Below, piece by piece: positions 26,146 to 34,712 of a stretch of 47,426 nt of DNA; the first letter of the stretch is position 1, and every line of letters begins with the position of its first letter. The notes below the pieces were generated by a model, which saw nothing but the letters and a program-made list of their open reading frames with translations, was not told the DNA's origin and made no database searches. A program made the position numbers and the translations under genes. Source of the DNA: an uncultured Pelagibacteraceae bacterium (GTDB taxonomy: Bacteria; Pseudomonadota; Alphaproteobacteria; Pelagibacterales; Pelagibacteraceae); assembly GCA_902579585.1 (NCBI GenBank), contig CACHHJ010000004.1:1-47426 (forward strand), given 5' to 3'.

Positions 26146-27504
26146 TTAAACTGAGAAACTTATTACACTTAGAACAGCAACCAACCAAATTGCTGGATGA
26201 GTTTTAGCAGCATTACCACTAAACAGTTTGATAAGAGCATAAGCTATAAATGCCAAAGCTATACCATTGCTGATACTATATGTTAAAGGCATAGTAATCA
26301 TTGCAAGTACAGCTGGGGCTGACTCTGCGATATCATTCCACTCAATATCTGTAATATTTCTTACAAAAAGAACAGCAACATAAACGAGTGCAGCACCATC
26401 TATTTCCTTTGGTAAGCTTGTTGCAAGAGGTGCAAAGCCTAAACATAATAGAAATAAAACCCCTATTACTAATGAAGTCATTCCTGTTCTGCCACCAGCT
26501 TTAACTCCAGCACCAGACTCTACATAGCTTGTTACTGTAGAAGTTCCCACAATACTTCCCGCAACTGTTCCAACACTGTCTGCCAACATAGCTTTTTCGA
26601 TATCTTTTACTTTTCCTTTATTGTCTACTTTTCCAGATACATTAGCCACTGATGTTAAAGTTCCTGCTGTATCAAAAAAGTCTATAAAGAAAAGTGTGAA
26701 TATTACGGTAATTCCACTAGCTGCAAAAACTTTACCTGTGCTAATACCTTCAAATGCATCGAAAAGGTAACTCATCGATGGAGGTGCAGAAAAAATTCCG
26801 TTAAATTTGGCAAGAGATGCGCCATCTTTAATCGTAGAACCTGTCCATTCCCACATAGGTAACCAAGCAAGGAAACTAAAAAATAAAATACCTATAATAA
26901 TATTTCCTCTTACTTTCATTTTTTCCAGAACAATCATCGCGACAAAAGCAAGACAGCCCAATAAAACAATTGGATTTTTGATATCGCCAAGAGTAACTAA
27001 AGTTACAGGGTGATCTCCGACGACGCCCATTATTTCTAAACCAATAATAGCAAGGAAGAGACCTATGCCAGCTCCTATGCCAAGTTTTAAACTTTTTGGT
27101 ATAGAATTAATAATCCACGCCCTAATCGGCGTTAATGATATTGCTAAGAAAAATATACCTGCAACTAAAACTGTTGCAAGCGCTTCTGCAGGAGTGTATT
27201 TCATTCCACCAACAACTCCAAAAGCTATAAAAGCATTGATACCCATGCCTGGCGCCAATCCTACTGGCCAAGTTTTACCGTAGAATGCCATTATGAAACA
27301 TGCAATCGCTGTAGCGACTATTGTTGCAGTGAACACTCCTCCGAAATCAAAAAAACCCTTTTCAGTTCCTGCAAATTCACCAGAAAGAATAAAAGGATTT
27401 AAAAACATTATATAAGCCATTGTTAAAAAAGTAGTTACGCCGGCAATTACTTCTGTTTTAAAATTAGTTTTATGTTTTCTATACTCAAAATATTTATCCA
27501 TCAT
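26146..27504 (-). CDS. NCS2-family adenine/guanine/hypoxanthine permease
   Basis: 452-residue AzgA/PbuG-type purine permease. It starts with YFEYRKHKTNFKTEVIAGVTTFLTMAYIMFLNP, the hallmark N-terminus of this subgroup. GLAPGMGINAFIAF (transmembrane segment 3), GAGIGLFLAIIGLE and FFIDFFDTAGTL (substrate-site segment), and VGTSTVTSYVESGAGVKAGGRTGMTSLV follow. It should import a purine for the convergent phosphoribosyltransferase. An AGGAGA ribosome site precedes the first of two tandem ATGs at 27504, so that one is chosen. Confidence 0.93.
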   Translation of the reverse strand: MMDKYFEYRKHKTNFKTEVIAGVTTFLTMAYIMFLNPFILSGEFAGTEKGFFDFGGVFTATIVATAIACFIMAFYGKTWPVGLAPGMGINAFIAFGVVGGMKYTPAEALATVLVAGIFFLAISLTPIRAWIINSIPKSLKLGIGAGIGLFLAIIGLEIMGVVGDHPVTLVTLGDIKNPIVLLGCLAFVAMIVLEKMKVRGNIIIGILFFSFLAWLPMWEWTGSTIKDGASLAKFNGIFSAPPSMSYLFDAFEGISTGKVFAASGITVIFTLFFIDFFDTAGTLTSVANVSGKVDNKGKVKDIEKAMLADSVGTVAGSIVGTSTVTSYVESGAGVKAGGRTGMTSLVIGVLFLLCLGFAPLATSLPKEIDGAALVYVAVLFVRNITDIEWNDIAESAPAVLAMITMPLTYSISNGIALAFIAYALIKLFSGNAAKTHPAIWLVAVLSVISFSV

Positions 27505-27661
27505 AAATTTTCTCCTGTTTTTGCTAATTTATATAGCTTTTCGTACATTTAAAAAGTTCAAAATGAGTTTGATTTAAATTTAAAGTTGTATGTTGTTTAT
27601 AACTTATTTTGTTATATTTGAAAAATTGGTCGCAAAGTAATGCAAAAACTGAAAACCAGAA

Positions 27662-27958
27662 ATGAAATTTATTTTAAGTATAATTTTTATATTTTTTCTA
27701 ATCTCAGGTTGTAAAACAGTTACAGATAAAGTTGATAAAGCCTCTGAAAAAGAAACAAAAAAACTCAGTAAATTTTTAAAAAAAACTGAGTCGGAACTAA
27801 AAATAGAGTTTGGAAAACCTGATTCTGTTGAGCTATTAAGCAATAAAAATAAAATTTTAATTTATAATGAATCAAAGTTTAAAATAAAATGTGAGAGAAG
27901 GTTTGAAGTAGATCAAAAAAATATAGTAGTTGCTTTTAATAGCAAAAACTGTTTCTAG
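27662..27958 (+). CDS. Small putative lipoprotein
   Basis: 98-residue protein with a signal peptide and lipobox ISGC at about residues 14-17. A Lys/Glu-rich helical linker (about 20-45) follows, then a small domain ESELKIEFGKPDSVEL with NKILIYNE and CERRFEV that resembles BamE/SmpA-like folds only loosely. The last two Cys could form a disulfide. I do not recognise a function. It lies in a 157-base divergent gap from the purine permease and shares a CTAG stop overlap with oligopeptidase B. Confidence 0.7.
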   Translation: MKFILSIIFIFFLISGCKTVTDKVDKASEKETKKLSKFLKKTESELKIEFGKPDSVELLSNKNKILIYNESKFKIKCERRFEVDQKNIVVAFNSKNCF

Positions 27959-30024
27959 CTGAGTTTTGCAGCTATTTTAAGAGCAAATGCATAATCAAAA
28001 GCTATATCTTCAATAATATTTTTTCTACCTGTTCTGCTGCCGTGACCAGCTTCCATTTCGGTTTTAAGCAATAATAGATTATTTCCAGTTGTTTTAGTAC
28101 GAAGCTTAGCGCAGAACTTTGCTGGTTCATCAAAGAGAACTCTCGAGTCAGATAATGAAGTAGTAATTAAAATATTAGGATAGTCTTTTTTTTCAATATT
28201 ATCATACGGAGCATATGAACGTATGTATTCGAAATGATCTTTATTATTTTTTGCATCACCAAATTCTCTGAGCTCTCCAACTGTTAAAGGCAAAGAGTGA
28301 TCCATGTTTGTTGTGAGATTATCAACGAACGGAACAGCCATTATGGCGCCAAGAAGTAAATGTGGAATTTGATTGACTACATTTCCTACAAGAAGACCTC
28401 CAGCGCTTCCACCAAATGCAATTATTTTTTTTTTACTTGTATATTTTTTTTCTATTAGGAAATTTGCACAACTTATAAAATCTTTAAAAGTATTTTTTTT
28501 ATTCATCATTTTCCCATCACGCCACCATTTCATTCCACGTTCCATACCACCGCGAATATGACAAGTTACCCAAATTATATCTCTATCTATTAGAGAAAAT
28601 TTTGATGTTGAGAAAGCAGGCCACATGGAACTCCCGTAACTCCCATACCCATATAACAAAACATGTGCACTACCATCTATTCTTGTTTTTTTATGATAAG
28701 TAATGGTCATAGGAATTTTCTGACCATCATGACTATCGCACTCTAGTCGTTCAACAATATAATCATCTCTATTATGTCCAGAGGGAACTATTTGTTCTTT
28801 TACAATTTTTTTTTCTTTTGTTCTAATATTATATTCGTATGTTCTAGCTGGTGTTTTTGGAGACTCATAAGCAATCCTTATTATGTCAGTGTTTTTATCT
28901 TTTTGCATAAGAGAAACTCCAGGCGAAATTACTTTTTCGTCAGTAAAAATTAATTCCTCTTCTGTACCTTTCTCTATGTTTCTTACTAAAACTTTTGATA
29001 AGGCGTTCGAGATTTCTGACCTGATTATCCATTTTTTTAAAAAAGTTAATCCTCCTATCAGAGTTCCATCCTTAGCTGGAACAAAATCTTTCCATTCGTT
29101 TATTTTACTGTTAGGAGATTTTAAAATTTTGAAGTCTTCAGCATCTTTATTTGTATGCATATACCAGTAGCCATCAAAACTATCTAAACTGTAAAGAATT
29201 CCATCTTCTCTTTTTAAAGCTAATTTAGGTTCATACTTTTTTTCATCTTTATGAAAATAGTATGTTTCACTTGTAGTATGTTCACTTGTTTCAATAGTAT
29301 AATATTTTTCACAAGAAGTTGTGTCTATCGAACATGTAAAGCGTTCGTCTTTTTCTTCAAAAATTAGAATATCCTCTGTAACCGGTGAACCTAATTTGTG
29401 TTGCAAAATTTGTCTTGGTCTTTTTTGACTATCATGTTTTCTATAAAAAAAAGATTTATCATCGTATGACCATACAATTCCGCCAGCTGTATCTTCAATC
29501 TTATCGATTATTTTATTATCCTCTATTCTTCTTATAAATATTGTAAAATACTCTCCACCTTTATCATCTACTGAAAAAGCTAAAAATTCATCATTATTTG
29601 AGACTGCTAAATCTCCAGTACTAAAAAATTTTTTACCTTTTGCTTCCAGGTCTCCATCAAAATAACATTCAACTTTATCACTACCAATTTTTTTTCTTAA
29701 TTTTTTAGCGTAGTTGCCTTCTTTTGTAGTTTTTGTCCAGTAATCATACTTTTTATCTTTAAATGGAAGACTTTCGTCATCTAATTTAATTCTTCCCTCT
29801 ATTTCCTTAAAAATTTTTTTTTGTAGATTTTCAGTGTCCCTCATAATTTCTTTTGTGTATGAATTCTCTTCTTCAAGATATTTTCTCACTTCGGGGTTTA
29901 ACTTTTTTGTATCTCTTAAGATTTCAAGGCAATTATCTTGATGTATCCATGAATAATCATCTTCCCATGAGTATCCATGACAATTTTTCTTTTCAGTTTG
30001 CTTCCTTAATTGTGGTATTTTCAT
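27955..30024 (-). CDS. ptrB: Oligopeptidase B-like S9 peptidase
   Basis: Prolyl oligopeptidase family serine peptidase, 689 residues, with no signal peptide (cytoplasmic). An N-terminal beta-propeller region is followed by an alpha/beta-hydrolase domain. The catalytic Ser is in IAFGGSAGGLLVG, Asp in TSLSDSRV, and His in MEAGHGSRTGR. HIRGGMERGMKWW and YDNI match oligopeptidase B more than prolyl oligopeptidase, suggesting cleavage of peptides after basic residues. Stand-alone gene converging on the small lipoprotein. Confidence 0.88.
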   Translation of the reverse strand: MKIPQLRKQTEKKNCHGYSWEDDYSWIHQDNCLEILRDTKKLNPEVRKYLEEENSYTKEIMRDTENLQKKIFKEIEGRIKLDDESLPFKDKKYDYWTKTTKEGNYAKKLRKKIGSDKVECYFDGDLEAKGKKFFSTGDLAVSNNDEFLAFSVDDKGGEYFTIFIRRIEDNKIIDKIEDTAGGIVWSYDDKSFFYRKHDSQKRPRQILQHKLGSPVTEDILIFEEKDERFTCSIDTTSCEKYYTIETSEHTTSETYYFHKDEKKYEPKLALKREDGILYSLDSFDGYWYMHTNKDAEDFKILKSPNSKINEWKDFVPAKDGTLIGGLTFLKKWIIRSEISNALSKVLVRNIEKGTEEELIFTDEKVISPGVSLMQKDKNTDIIRIAYESPKTPARTYEYNIRTKEKKIVKEQIVPSGHNRDDYIVERLECDSHDGQKIPMTITYHKKTRIDGSAHVLLYGYGSYGSSMWPAFSTSKFSLIDRDIIWVTCHIRGGMERGMKWWRDGKMMNKKNTFKDFISCANFLIEKKYTSKKKIIAFGGSAGGLLVGNVVNQIPHLLLGAIMAVPFVDNLTTNMDHSLPLTVGELREFGDAKNNKDHFEYIRSYAPYDNIEKKDYPNILITTSLSDSRVLFDEPAKFCAKLRTKTTGNNLLLLKTEMEAGHGSRTGRKNIIEDIAFDYAFALKIAAKLS

Positions 30025-30034
30025 ATATAAAATT

Positions 30035-30547
30035 ATGAATTATTTTTTACTCATTGGAATAGCTTTAGTTTCCTTATACCTTTTATTGAATTTTTTTGCT
30101 AAAGCAAGTAGCAAAAAAATCGCAAAAGGTATTCGATTTATTATTTTCACGATAGGAATAATTTTCGCTATCGCCCTATTTTTTGTTGGAAGGTACGCAT
30201 TTAGTATTCCCATTTTGTTACTTTTGGTCCCTTTGATTAAATTAAAGGGTATAGGGGGACTTTTTCAATTATTTCAATTGTGGAGATTAATAAATTATCT
30301 TCGACAAACAGGAAGATATTCTTTTTCATCTGGTGCTAATTATTCAAAAGCATCTTCAAGCATTTCTTTGGACGATGCATACAATATACTGGGGTGCAAA
30401 AAAGGATGTTCCAAAGATGAGGTATTGTCTAAATATAAAAAAATAATGTCAAAACTTCATCCTGATCGTAATGATACTGATACAACTAAATTAGCACAGA
30501 TGGTTTCAGAGGCAAAAGAAACTATTTTAAAAAATGATTTTAGTTAA
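30035..30547 (+). CDS. Membrane-anchored J-domain protein (Tim14-like)
   Basis: 170-residue protein with two N-terminal hydrophobic helices (about residues 2-20 and 32-62) and a C-terminal J domain (about 112-165). The DnaK-stimulating motif is KLHPDRND. The arrangement, membrane helix then short linker then a J domain at the extreme C-terminus, is that of alphaproteobacterial relatives of mitochondrial Tim14/Pam18, not of DnaJ, which lacks membrane helices. It probably recruits DnaK to the inner membrane. It shares a TTAA stop overlap with the convergent GT9 gene. Confidence 0.82.
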   Translation: MNYFLLIGIALVSLYLLLNFFAKASSKKIAKGIRFIIFTIGIIFAIALFFVGRYAFSIPILLLLVPLIKLKGIGGLFQLFQLWRLINYLRQTGRYSFSSGANYSKASSSISLDDAYNILGCKKGCSKDEVLSKYKKIMSKLHPDRNDTDTTKLAQMVSEAKETILKNDFS

Positions 30548-31464
30548 CCTAAGATTTCTTTTGCTCTGAGGAGAGTTTTTTCAAATGATATTCGTTCAGA
30601 TCCCAAGGTATCATGTGAAGTAGTATTTTTTTCGCCTTCTGGCTCTATTACAGACATTCTTTCAGAATATTTCCCATAAGCCATAACTGGCGAGTCCATA
30701 AATAAAGTCAAAGCTTTTACTCCTAGTGCGACAGATAAATGAGCGAAGCCTGTATCACTTCCTATATAACAATCACAATTCTTAATAATTGGTAAAGTTT
30801 CTTTTATAGTCAGCTTTTCAAATGACTGGCAATTTTTACCAATCTCTGATTTTTTAAACTCGTTAATTAACTTGATATCATTTTTTCCACCAGCAACGTA
30901 AAATTTACATTTTTTAATTTTTGATAACTCCTCACAAAGTTTAATATAATTATTTATATTCCACCTTTTTGTTGGGCCAGATGCCGATATACCAAGACAG
31001 ATATGTTTAAAATCCTTGTTTAAATTATCAATCGTACTTTTAATTTTTAAGTTTGGCTCTGTTGAAACAATATTTCCAGTAATATTTTCAGTAAAAATTT
31101 TTGCACTATGAACAATATTATCTTTAGATCTAAATAAGGGGTATTGATAAATTGATTTAATGCCTGAAAGTTTTGCAACAAAATAATATCTTAATGAACT
31201 ATTGAAAATAAATACTTTATCAAAGCTTCTTTTTTTTAATTCATTGGAAAGTTTAAAAATACCACTCAATCCATCTTTATCGCTATCTAAAGTAATAATC
31301 TCATCAATATGACTGTCCTCTTCCATTATTTGTTTAGCCTTAGACGTGTCCTTTGCCAATAAACTTATCTTAGTATTAAATTTTTTTGAAATTGCGTGAA
31401 TATAAGGTAAAAAAATTACCATATCCCCGATTCCGTATCTTTGTTGAATAATAAGAATTTTCAT
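30544..31464 (-). CDS. Glycosyltransferase family 9 (heptosyltransferase-like)
   Basis: 306-residue GT-B transferase related to lipopolysaccharide heptosyltransferases. IQQRYGIGDMVIFLPYIHAI is the N-terminal GDxxxxxP motif, ISASGPTKRWNINNYIKL contains the (K/R)RWP-like donor region (here KRWN), and CYIGSDTGFAHLSVALGVKALTLF is the GxDTGxxHxA motif. No other LPS genes are adjacent, so the acceptor is unknown. Confidence 0.83.
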   Translation of the reverse strand: MKILIIQQRYGIGDMVIFLPYIHAISKKFNTKISLLAKDTSKAKQIMEEDSHIDEIITLDSDKDGLSGIFKLSNELKKRSFDKVFIFNSSLRYYFVAKLSGIKSIYQYPLFRSKDNIVHSAKIFTENITGNIVSTEPNLKIKSTIDNLNKDFKHICLGISASGPTKRWNINNYIKLCEELSKIKKCKFYVAGGKNDIKLINEFKKSEIGKNCQSFEKLTIKETLPIIKNCDCYIGSDTGFAHLSVALGVKALTLFMDSPVMAYGKYSERMSVIEPEGEKNTTSHDTLGSERISFEKTLLRAKEILG

Positions 31465-31510
31465 TCTTTTTTAATTTATAGTACGTTTATATATAAATTT
31501 AGGTAAAAAC

Positions 31511-32401
31511 ATGTCAGAAATTTTTAAAGGTGTATTTGCTGCATCAATGTCTGTTTTGAAAGCAGATTTGAGCCTTGATATTAAAGAAACCATAAGTCAT
31601 GCAAAGCTTAATCTTGATAATCAGGGAGTAGGATCAGCTTTCTTTGGTAGCACAGGATGCGGACAATTAATTTCAATTGATGAAAAGAAAAATTTTATAA
31701 GCGCGCTGTCAAAAGAAAGTTTTTCAGAAAAAATCTTAATTGGAACATCTACTAATAGCTTAAAAGATACGACTGATATTATGAAACACTCGATAGATTT
31801 GGGTTTTAATAATTTTTTAATTATGAATGTTGCCTATTATAAAAATAGTGACAGTGGTGTATTTAACTTTTATAAGAACATTATAAGAGAAGTTCCAGAC
31901 TCTAAAATTATTCTTTACAATTTTTCTACATTAAGTGGGTACGCCTTTACTTCGGATATAACAAAAAAACTTAAAGAAACTTTCCCCAAAAATATAATTG
32001 GCATGAAAGATAGCACTGGAAATCTTTGGGAAAATTTTAAAATGGAGAATTTTTCAATGTTTGTAGGTAGTGAGAAAAAATTATTAGATGGATTAAAAGT
32101 TGGAGCGGCTGGGTGTATATCAGCAACAACAAATTTTACAGGAAAAATTGCAAAAAAAGTTTTTGATGATTTTAATAAGAGTGGAGACTCATCGAGTGAC
32201 TCAAAACTCAAAGCATTAAGATCAGCTTTTGATGAAACAGGAAATTTAATTTCAGCGCTTCATACCATTAAGAGTCTAGAAAATAAAATTTTTTCAAACT
32301 TATTACCGCCCCAGGTATTATTAAGCGATGACAAAAAAGAAAAGCTTATTAAAAAATTAAAGGAACTTGGTGCGTTAACAAATAAAAATATTGCTGCATA
32401 A
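31511..32401 (+). CDS. DapA-like (dihydrodipicolinate synthase family) lyase/aldolase, specificity unknown
   Basis: TIM-barrel class I aldolase/lyase of the DapA/NanA family, 296 residues. The Schiff-base Lys is in IGMKDSTGN and the partner Tyr in ILYNFST. The pyruvate-binding GTTGE of true DapA reads GSTGCG, and the Arg that binds aspartate semialdehyde in DapA (in YNVPSRTG) is replaced (YNFSTLSG). Another keto-acid substrate is therefore more likely than lysine biosynthesis. An AGGT ribosome site is present. The end overlaps the Cfa homologue by one base (TAATG), suggesting co-expression. Confidence 0.82.
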   Translation: MSEIFKGVFAASMSVLKADLSLDIKETISHAKLNLDNQGVGSAFFGSTGCGQLISIDEKKNFISALSKESFSEKILIGTSTNSLKDTTDIMKHSIDLGFNNFLIMNVAYYKNSDSGVFNFYKNIIREVPDSKIILYNFSTLSGYAFTSDITKKLKETFPKNIIGMKDSTGNLWENFKMENFSMFVGSEKKLLDGLKVGAAGCISATTNFTGKIAKKVFDDFNKSGDSSSDSKLKALRSAFDETGNLISALHTIKSLENKIFSNLLPPQVLLSDDKKEKLIKKLKELGALTNKNIAA

Positions 32402-33597
32402 TGTTAAAAAATTTTTTAGACAGTATTATAAAAAAAGATGGTTTTATTTTAGAAACTTCGGATAAGAAAAACTACATTATTGGAAATCCAATAAAAAAAA
32501 TTCCTGTTAAATTTAAATTAAAAAATAAATCAATTGAATATAAGATGCTTTTGTTTCCAGATTTTTATTTTGGTAAAGGTTATACCGATGGAGATATTGT
32601 AATCGAAAACGGAACTATTTCAGATATATTAGATATAGCTTTGAAAAATATAGGAAGGAAAGATATCAGTAGATTTTCTAAAACTCTAAATAAAATTAGA
32701 GGCACTTGGAGATATTTAACAAACTTTAATACCAGAAAAAGTAGTAGAGCAGCTGTTGCAGCACATTATGATATTGGGTCTGCTGACTTTTATAAAATGT
32801 TCATAGATACTAAACATTTTCAATATAGTTGTGGTTATTGGCCACAAAAGGATATGTCTCTTGAAGACAGTCAAGAGTCGATGATCAAACACATGATAAA
32901 AAAATTAAATATTACCGACAAAGATACAGTTTTAGATATTGGATCAGGATTTGGTGGTTTAGCTTGCGCAATTGCTGAAAAAACAAGAGCAAGAGTAGAT
33001 GGAATTACTTTATCAAAAGTTCAAATAGAGTTTTCAAAAAAAATGGCGAGGCAAAAGAAACTTGATAACTTATGTCAATTCCGTTTAGAGGATTATAGAG
33101 ACACCAAACAAAAGTACACAAAGATAATTTCCAAGGGCATGTTGGAGCACGTGACTCGTAAATTTTACAAAACATATTTTAAAAAAATATATGATATCCT
33201 TGAACCTCAAGGTAAAGCATTGGTGCATACAATAGGAAGCGTGGATGGACCTAGAGATCCACAAGCCTGGATAACAACTTTTATATTTCCCTCAGGATAC
33301 ACACCATCTTTTAGCGAATTAATGCCTGCAATTGAAAATTCGAAACTAGTATTAGGAGATTTAGAGGTCTTACCAGGTGTACACTATGCATCTACCTTAG
33401 AGGAATGGAAAAAAAGATTTATTAAAAATAAGGATATAGTTTTAAAAAATTATAGTGAAAAATTCTACAGACTTTGGCTATTTTATTTGAGTTCATGTGA
33501 ATACGCATTTAGATGGACTGATCAATGTAATTTTCAGATACTACTCGATAAAGATATAAACACTTCTCCAAGAACAAGAGGCTATATATACTCTTAA
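32401..33597 (+). CDS. Cyclopropane-fatty-acyl-phospholipid synthase family methyltransferase
   Basis: 398-residue SAM-dependent enzyme of the Cfa family, which methylenates unsaturated phospholipid acyl chains. AAHYDIGSADFYKMF and FQYSCGYW (Cys matching E. coli Cfa C139) lead into the SAM site VLDIGSGFGGLA. GMLEHVTRKFYKTYF supplies the bicarbonate-binding Glu and VHTIGS the His. CEYAFRWT near the end fits too. Mycolic-acid or other lipid methyltransferases share the fold, so product class is inferred. Confidence 0.87.
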   Translation: MLKNFLDSIIKKDGFILETSDKKNYIIGNPIKKIPVKFKLKNKSIEYKMLLFPDFYFGKGYTDGDIVIENGTISDILDIALKNIGRKDISRFSKTLNKIRGTWRYLTNFNTRKSSRAAVAAHYDIGSADFYKMFIDTKHFQYSCGYWPQKDMSLEDSQESMIKHMIKKLNITDKDTVLDIGSGFGGLACAIAEKTRARVDGITLSKVQIEFSKKMARQKKLDNLCQFRLEDYRDTKQKYTKIISKGMLEHVTRKFYKTYFKKIYDILEPQGKALVHTIGSVDGPRDPQAWITTFIFPSGYTPSFSELMPAIENSKLVLGDLEVLPGVHYASTLEEWKKRFIKNKDIVLKNYSEKFYRLWLFYLSSCEYAFRWTDQCNFQILLDKDINTSPRTRGYIYS

Positions 33598-33623
33598 GAA
33601 AATGCTATTACTCAAAATAGCAG

Positions 33624-34712
33624 ATGAGAAAAAAGAAAAAATTTAAAAATTCAAAAAAAAGGTTCAAAAAATTAAAAAAAAAAGTTTTTAAAAGAACTCA
33701 TAAAAAAAGAAAAATTACAAGCAAAAAGCGAAAATCGAAAAAAAGGTCCTATTCGAAGAAAATTTCCTCAAAAAAATTATTACCTAAAGGAATATTCAAA
33801 TCTGTAAAACCTAAGTTTAAATTTAATTTTGGCTCATTTTTTAAAAAAATTACATTACCGTTATTAAAAAAAGTACAAGTTTTCAAAAAAAGAAAATATC
33901 AGTTAGAAATTGAGCAAAAAAGAGAAATTGAAAACGAGAAAAAAGCTCAGTCTAATTTAAGAATGGATCTTTTACGAAAAGAAATTAGAGAAGAAAAAGC
34001 TTTGGCAAAAATTAGAGCTACAGAATTAAAAAATTTTTTAAAGGAAGAGCAAAAAGCAATTAGAGAAAAAGAGAGAGAAAAACAAAGAAAATTTTTAGAG
34101 GAAGTAAAACTAGAAAAAACTCTCGAAGGATTTAGAAAAAGAGAACTTGAAGAGATCAAAGCTATTGAAAGATATACATTAAATATAGAGAAAGCGGATT
34201 ATAAAGATTTTCAACAGAGAATTGACCAGGTAAGAGAGAAATACAAAGAATTAAGAAACGAACGTTTAAGAAAAAGAGTAGAAGAATTAGGCGTAACTTT
34301 ATCAGATCAAGCTTCTATTGCAGAAATTAGACAAAAAGAGAAAGAATATATTGAAAAACGTCAATTAATAGAAACTAGCTTGGAAAGTTTTTCTAGAAGT
34401 TGTAATTCACTTGTTTATCAAATTAATAAAAGATATTTACCAAAAAATGCTGATCTAATTAGGGTTATAAATTTAGTTTATGAACAGTCAGAAATTATTA
34501 TTAGAGAAGATCAAGAGCAAAATGAAAATTTCTTAATTTTAATATATGTGAAAGATCAAGATTCTAAAAAAGAAATTATTGTAGAGGATAAAATCAAAAG
34601 TGAAACAAGACAGTATAATAGATCAGAAATATTCAAGTTTGGAGATGATTTAACAGACAGTCTTATTTTGTATTTGGAAAGAATTAGACAACAACTAAAA
34701 AAAGCTAGTTAA
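33624..34712 (+). CDS. Very Lys-rich coiled-coil protein of unknown function
   Basis: 362-residue protein I do not recognise. Residues 1-60 are more than half Lys/Arg/Ser/Thr, like a histone H1 or ribosomal-protein tail. Residues about 95-255 are charged, Glu/Lys/Arg-rich and strongly heptad-like (long coiled coil). Residues about 260-360 form a mixed, probably folded domain (SCNSLVYQINKRYLP, IREDQEQNENFLILIYVKD). There is no signal peptide or membrane helix, so it is cytoplasmic and may bind nucleic acid or ribosomes through the tail. The 26-base gap after the Cfa homologue suggests read-through, but no functional link is obvious. Confidence 0.7.
   Translation: MRKKKKFKNSKKRFKKLKKKVFKRTHKKRKITSKKRKSKKRSYSKKISSKKLLPKGIFKSVKPKFKFNFGSFFKKITLPLLKKVQVFKKRKYQLEIEQKREIENEKKAQSNLRMDLLRKEIREEKALAKIRATELKNFLKEEQKAIREKEREKQRKFLEEVKLEKTLEGFRKRELEEIKAIERYTLNIEKADYKDFQQRIDQVREKYKELRNERLRKRVEELGVTLSDQASIAEIRQKEKEYIEKRQLIETSLESFSRSCNSLVYQINKRYLPKNADLIRVINLVYEQSEIIIREDQEQNENFLILIYVKDQDSKKEIIVEDKIKSETRQYNRSEIFKFGDDLTDSLILYLERIRQQLKKAS

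Noticed and set aside
27505-27661. Purine riboswitch in the gap before the purine permease
   Set aside because: The 157 bases are AT-rich and show no three-way junction or conserved loop sequences. Only a ribosome site (AGGAGA) and a TATAAA-like box are visible.
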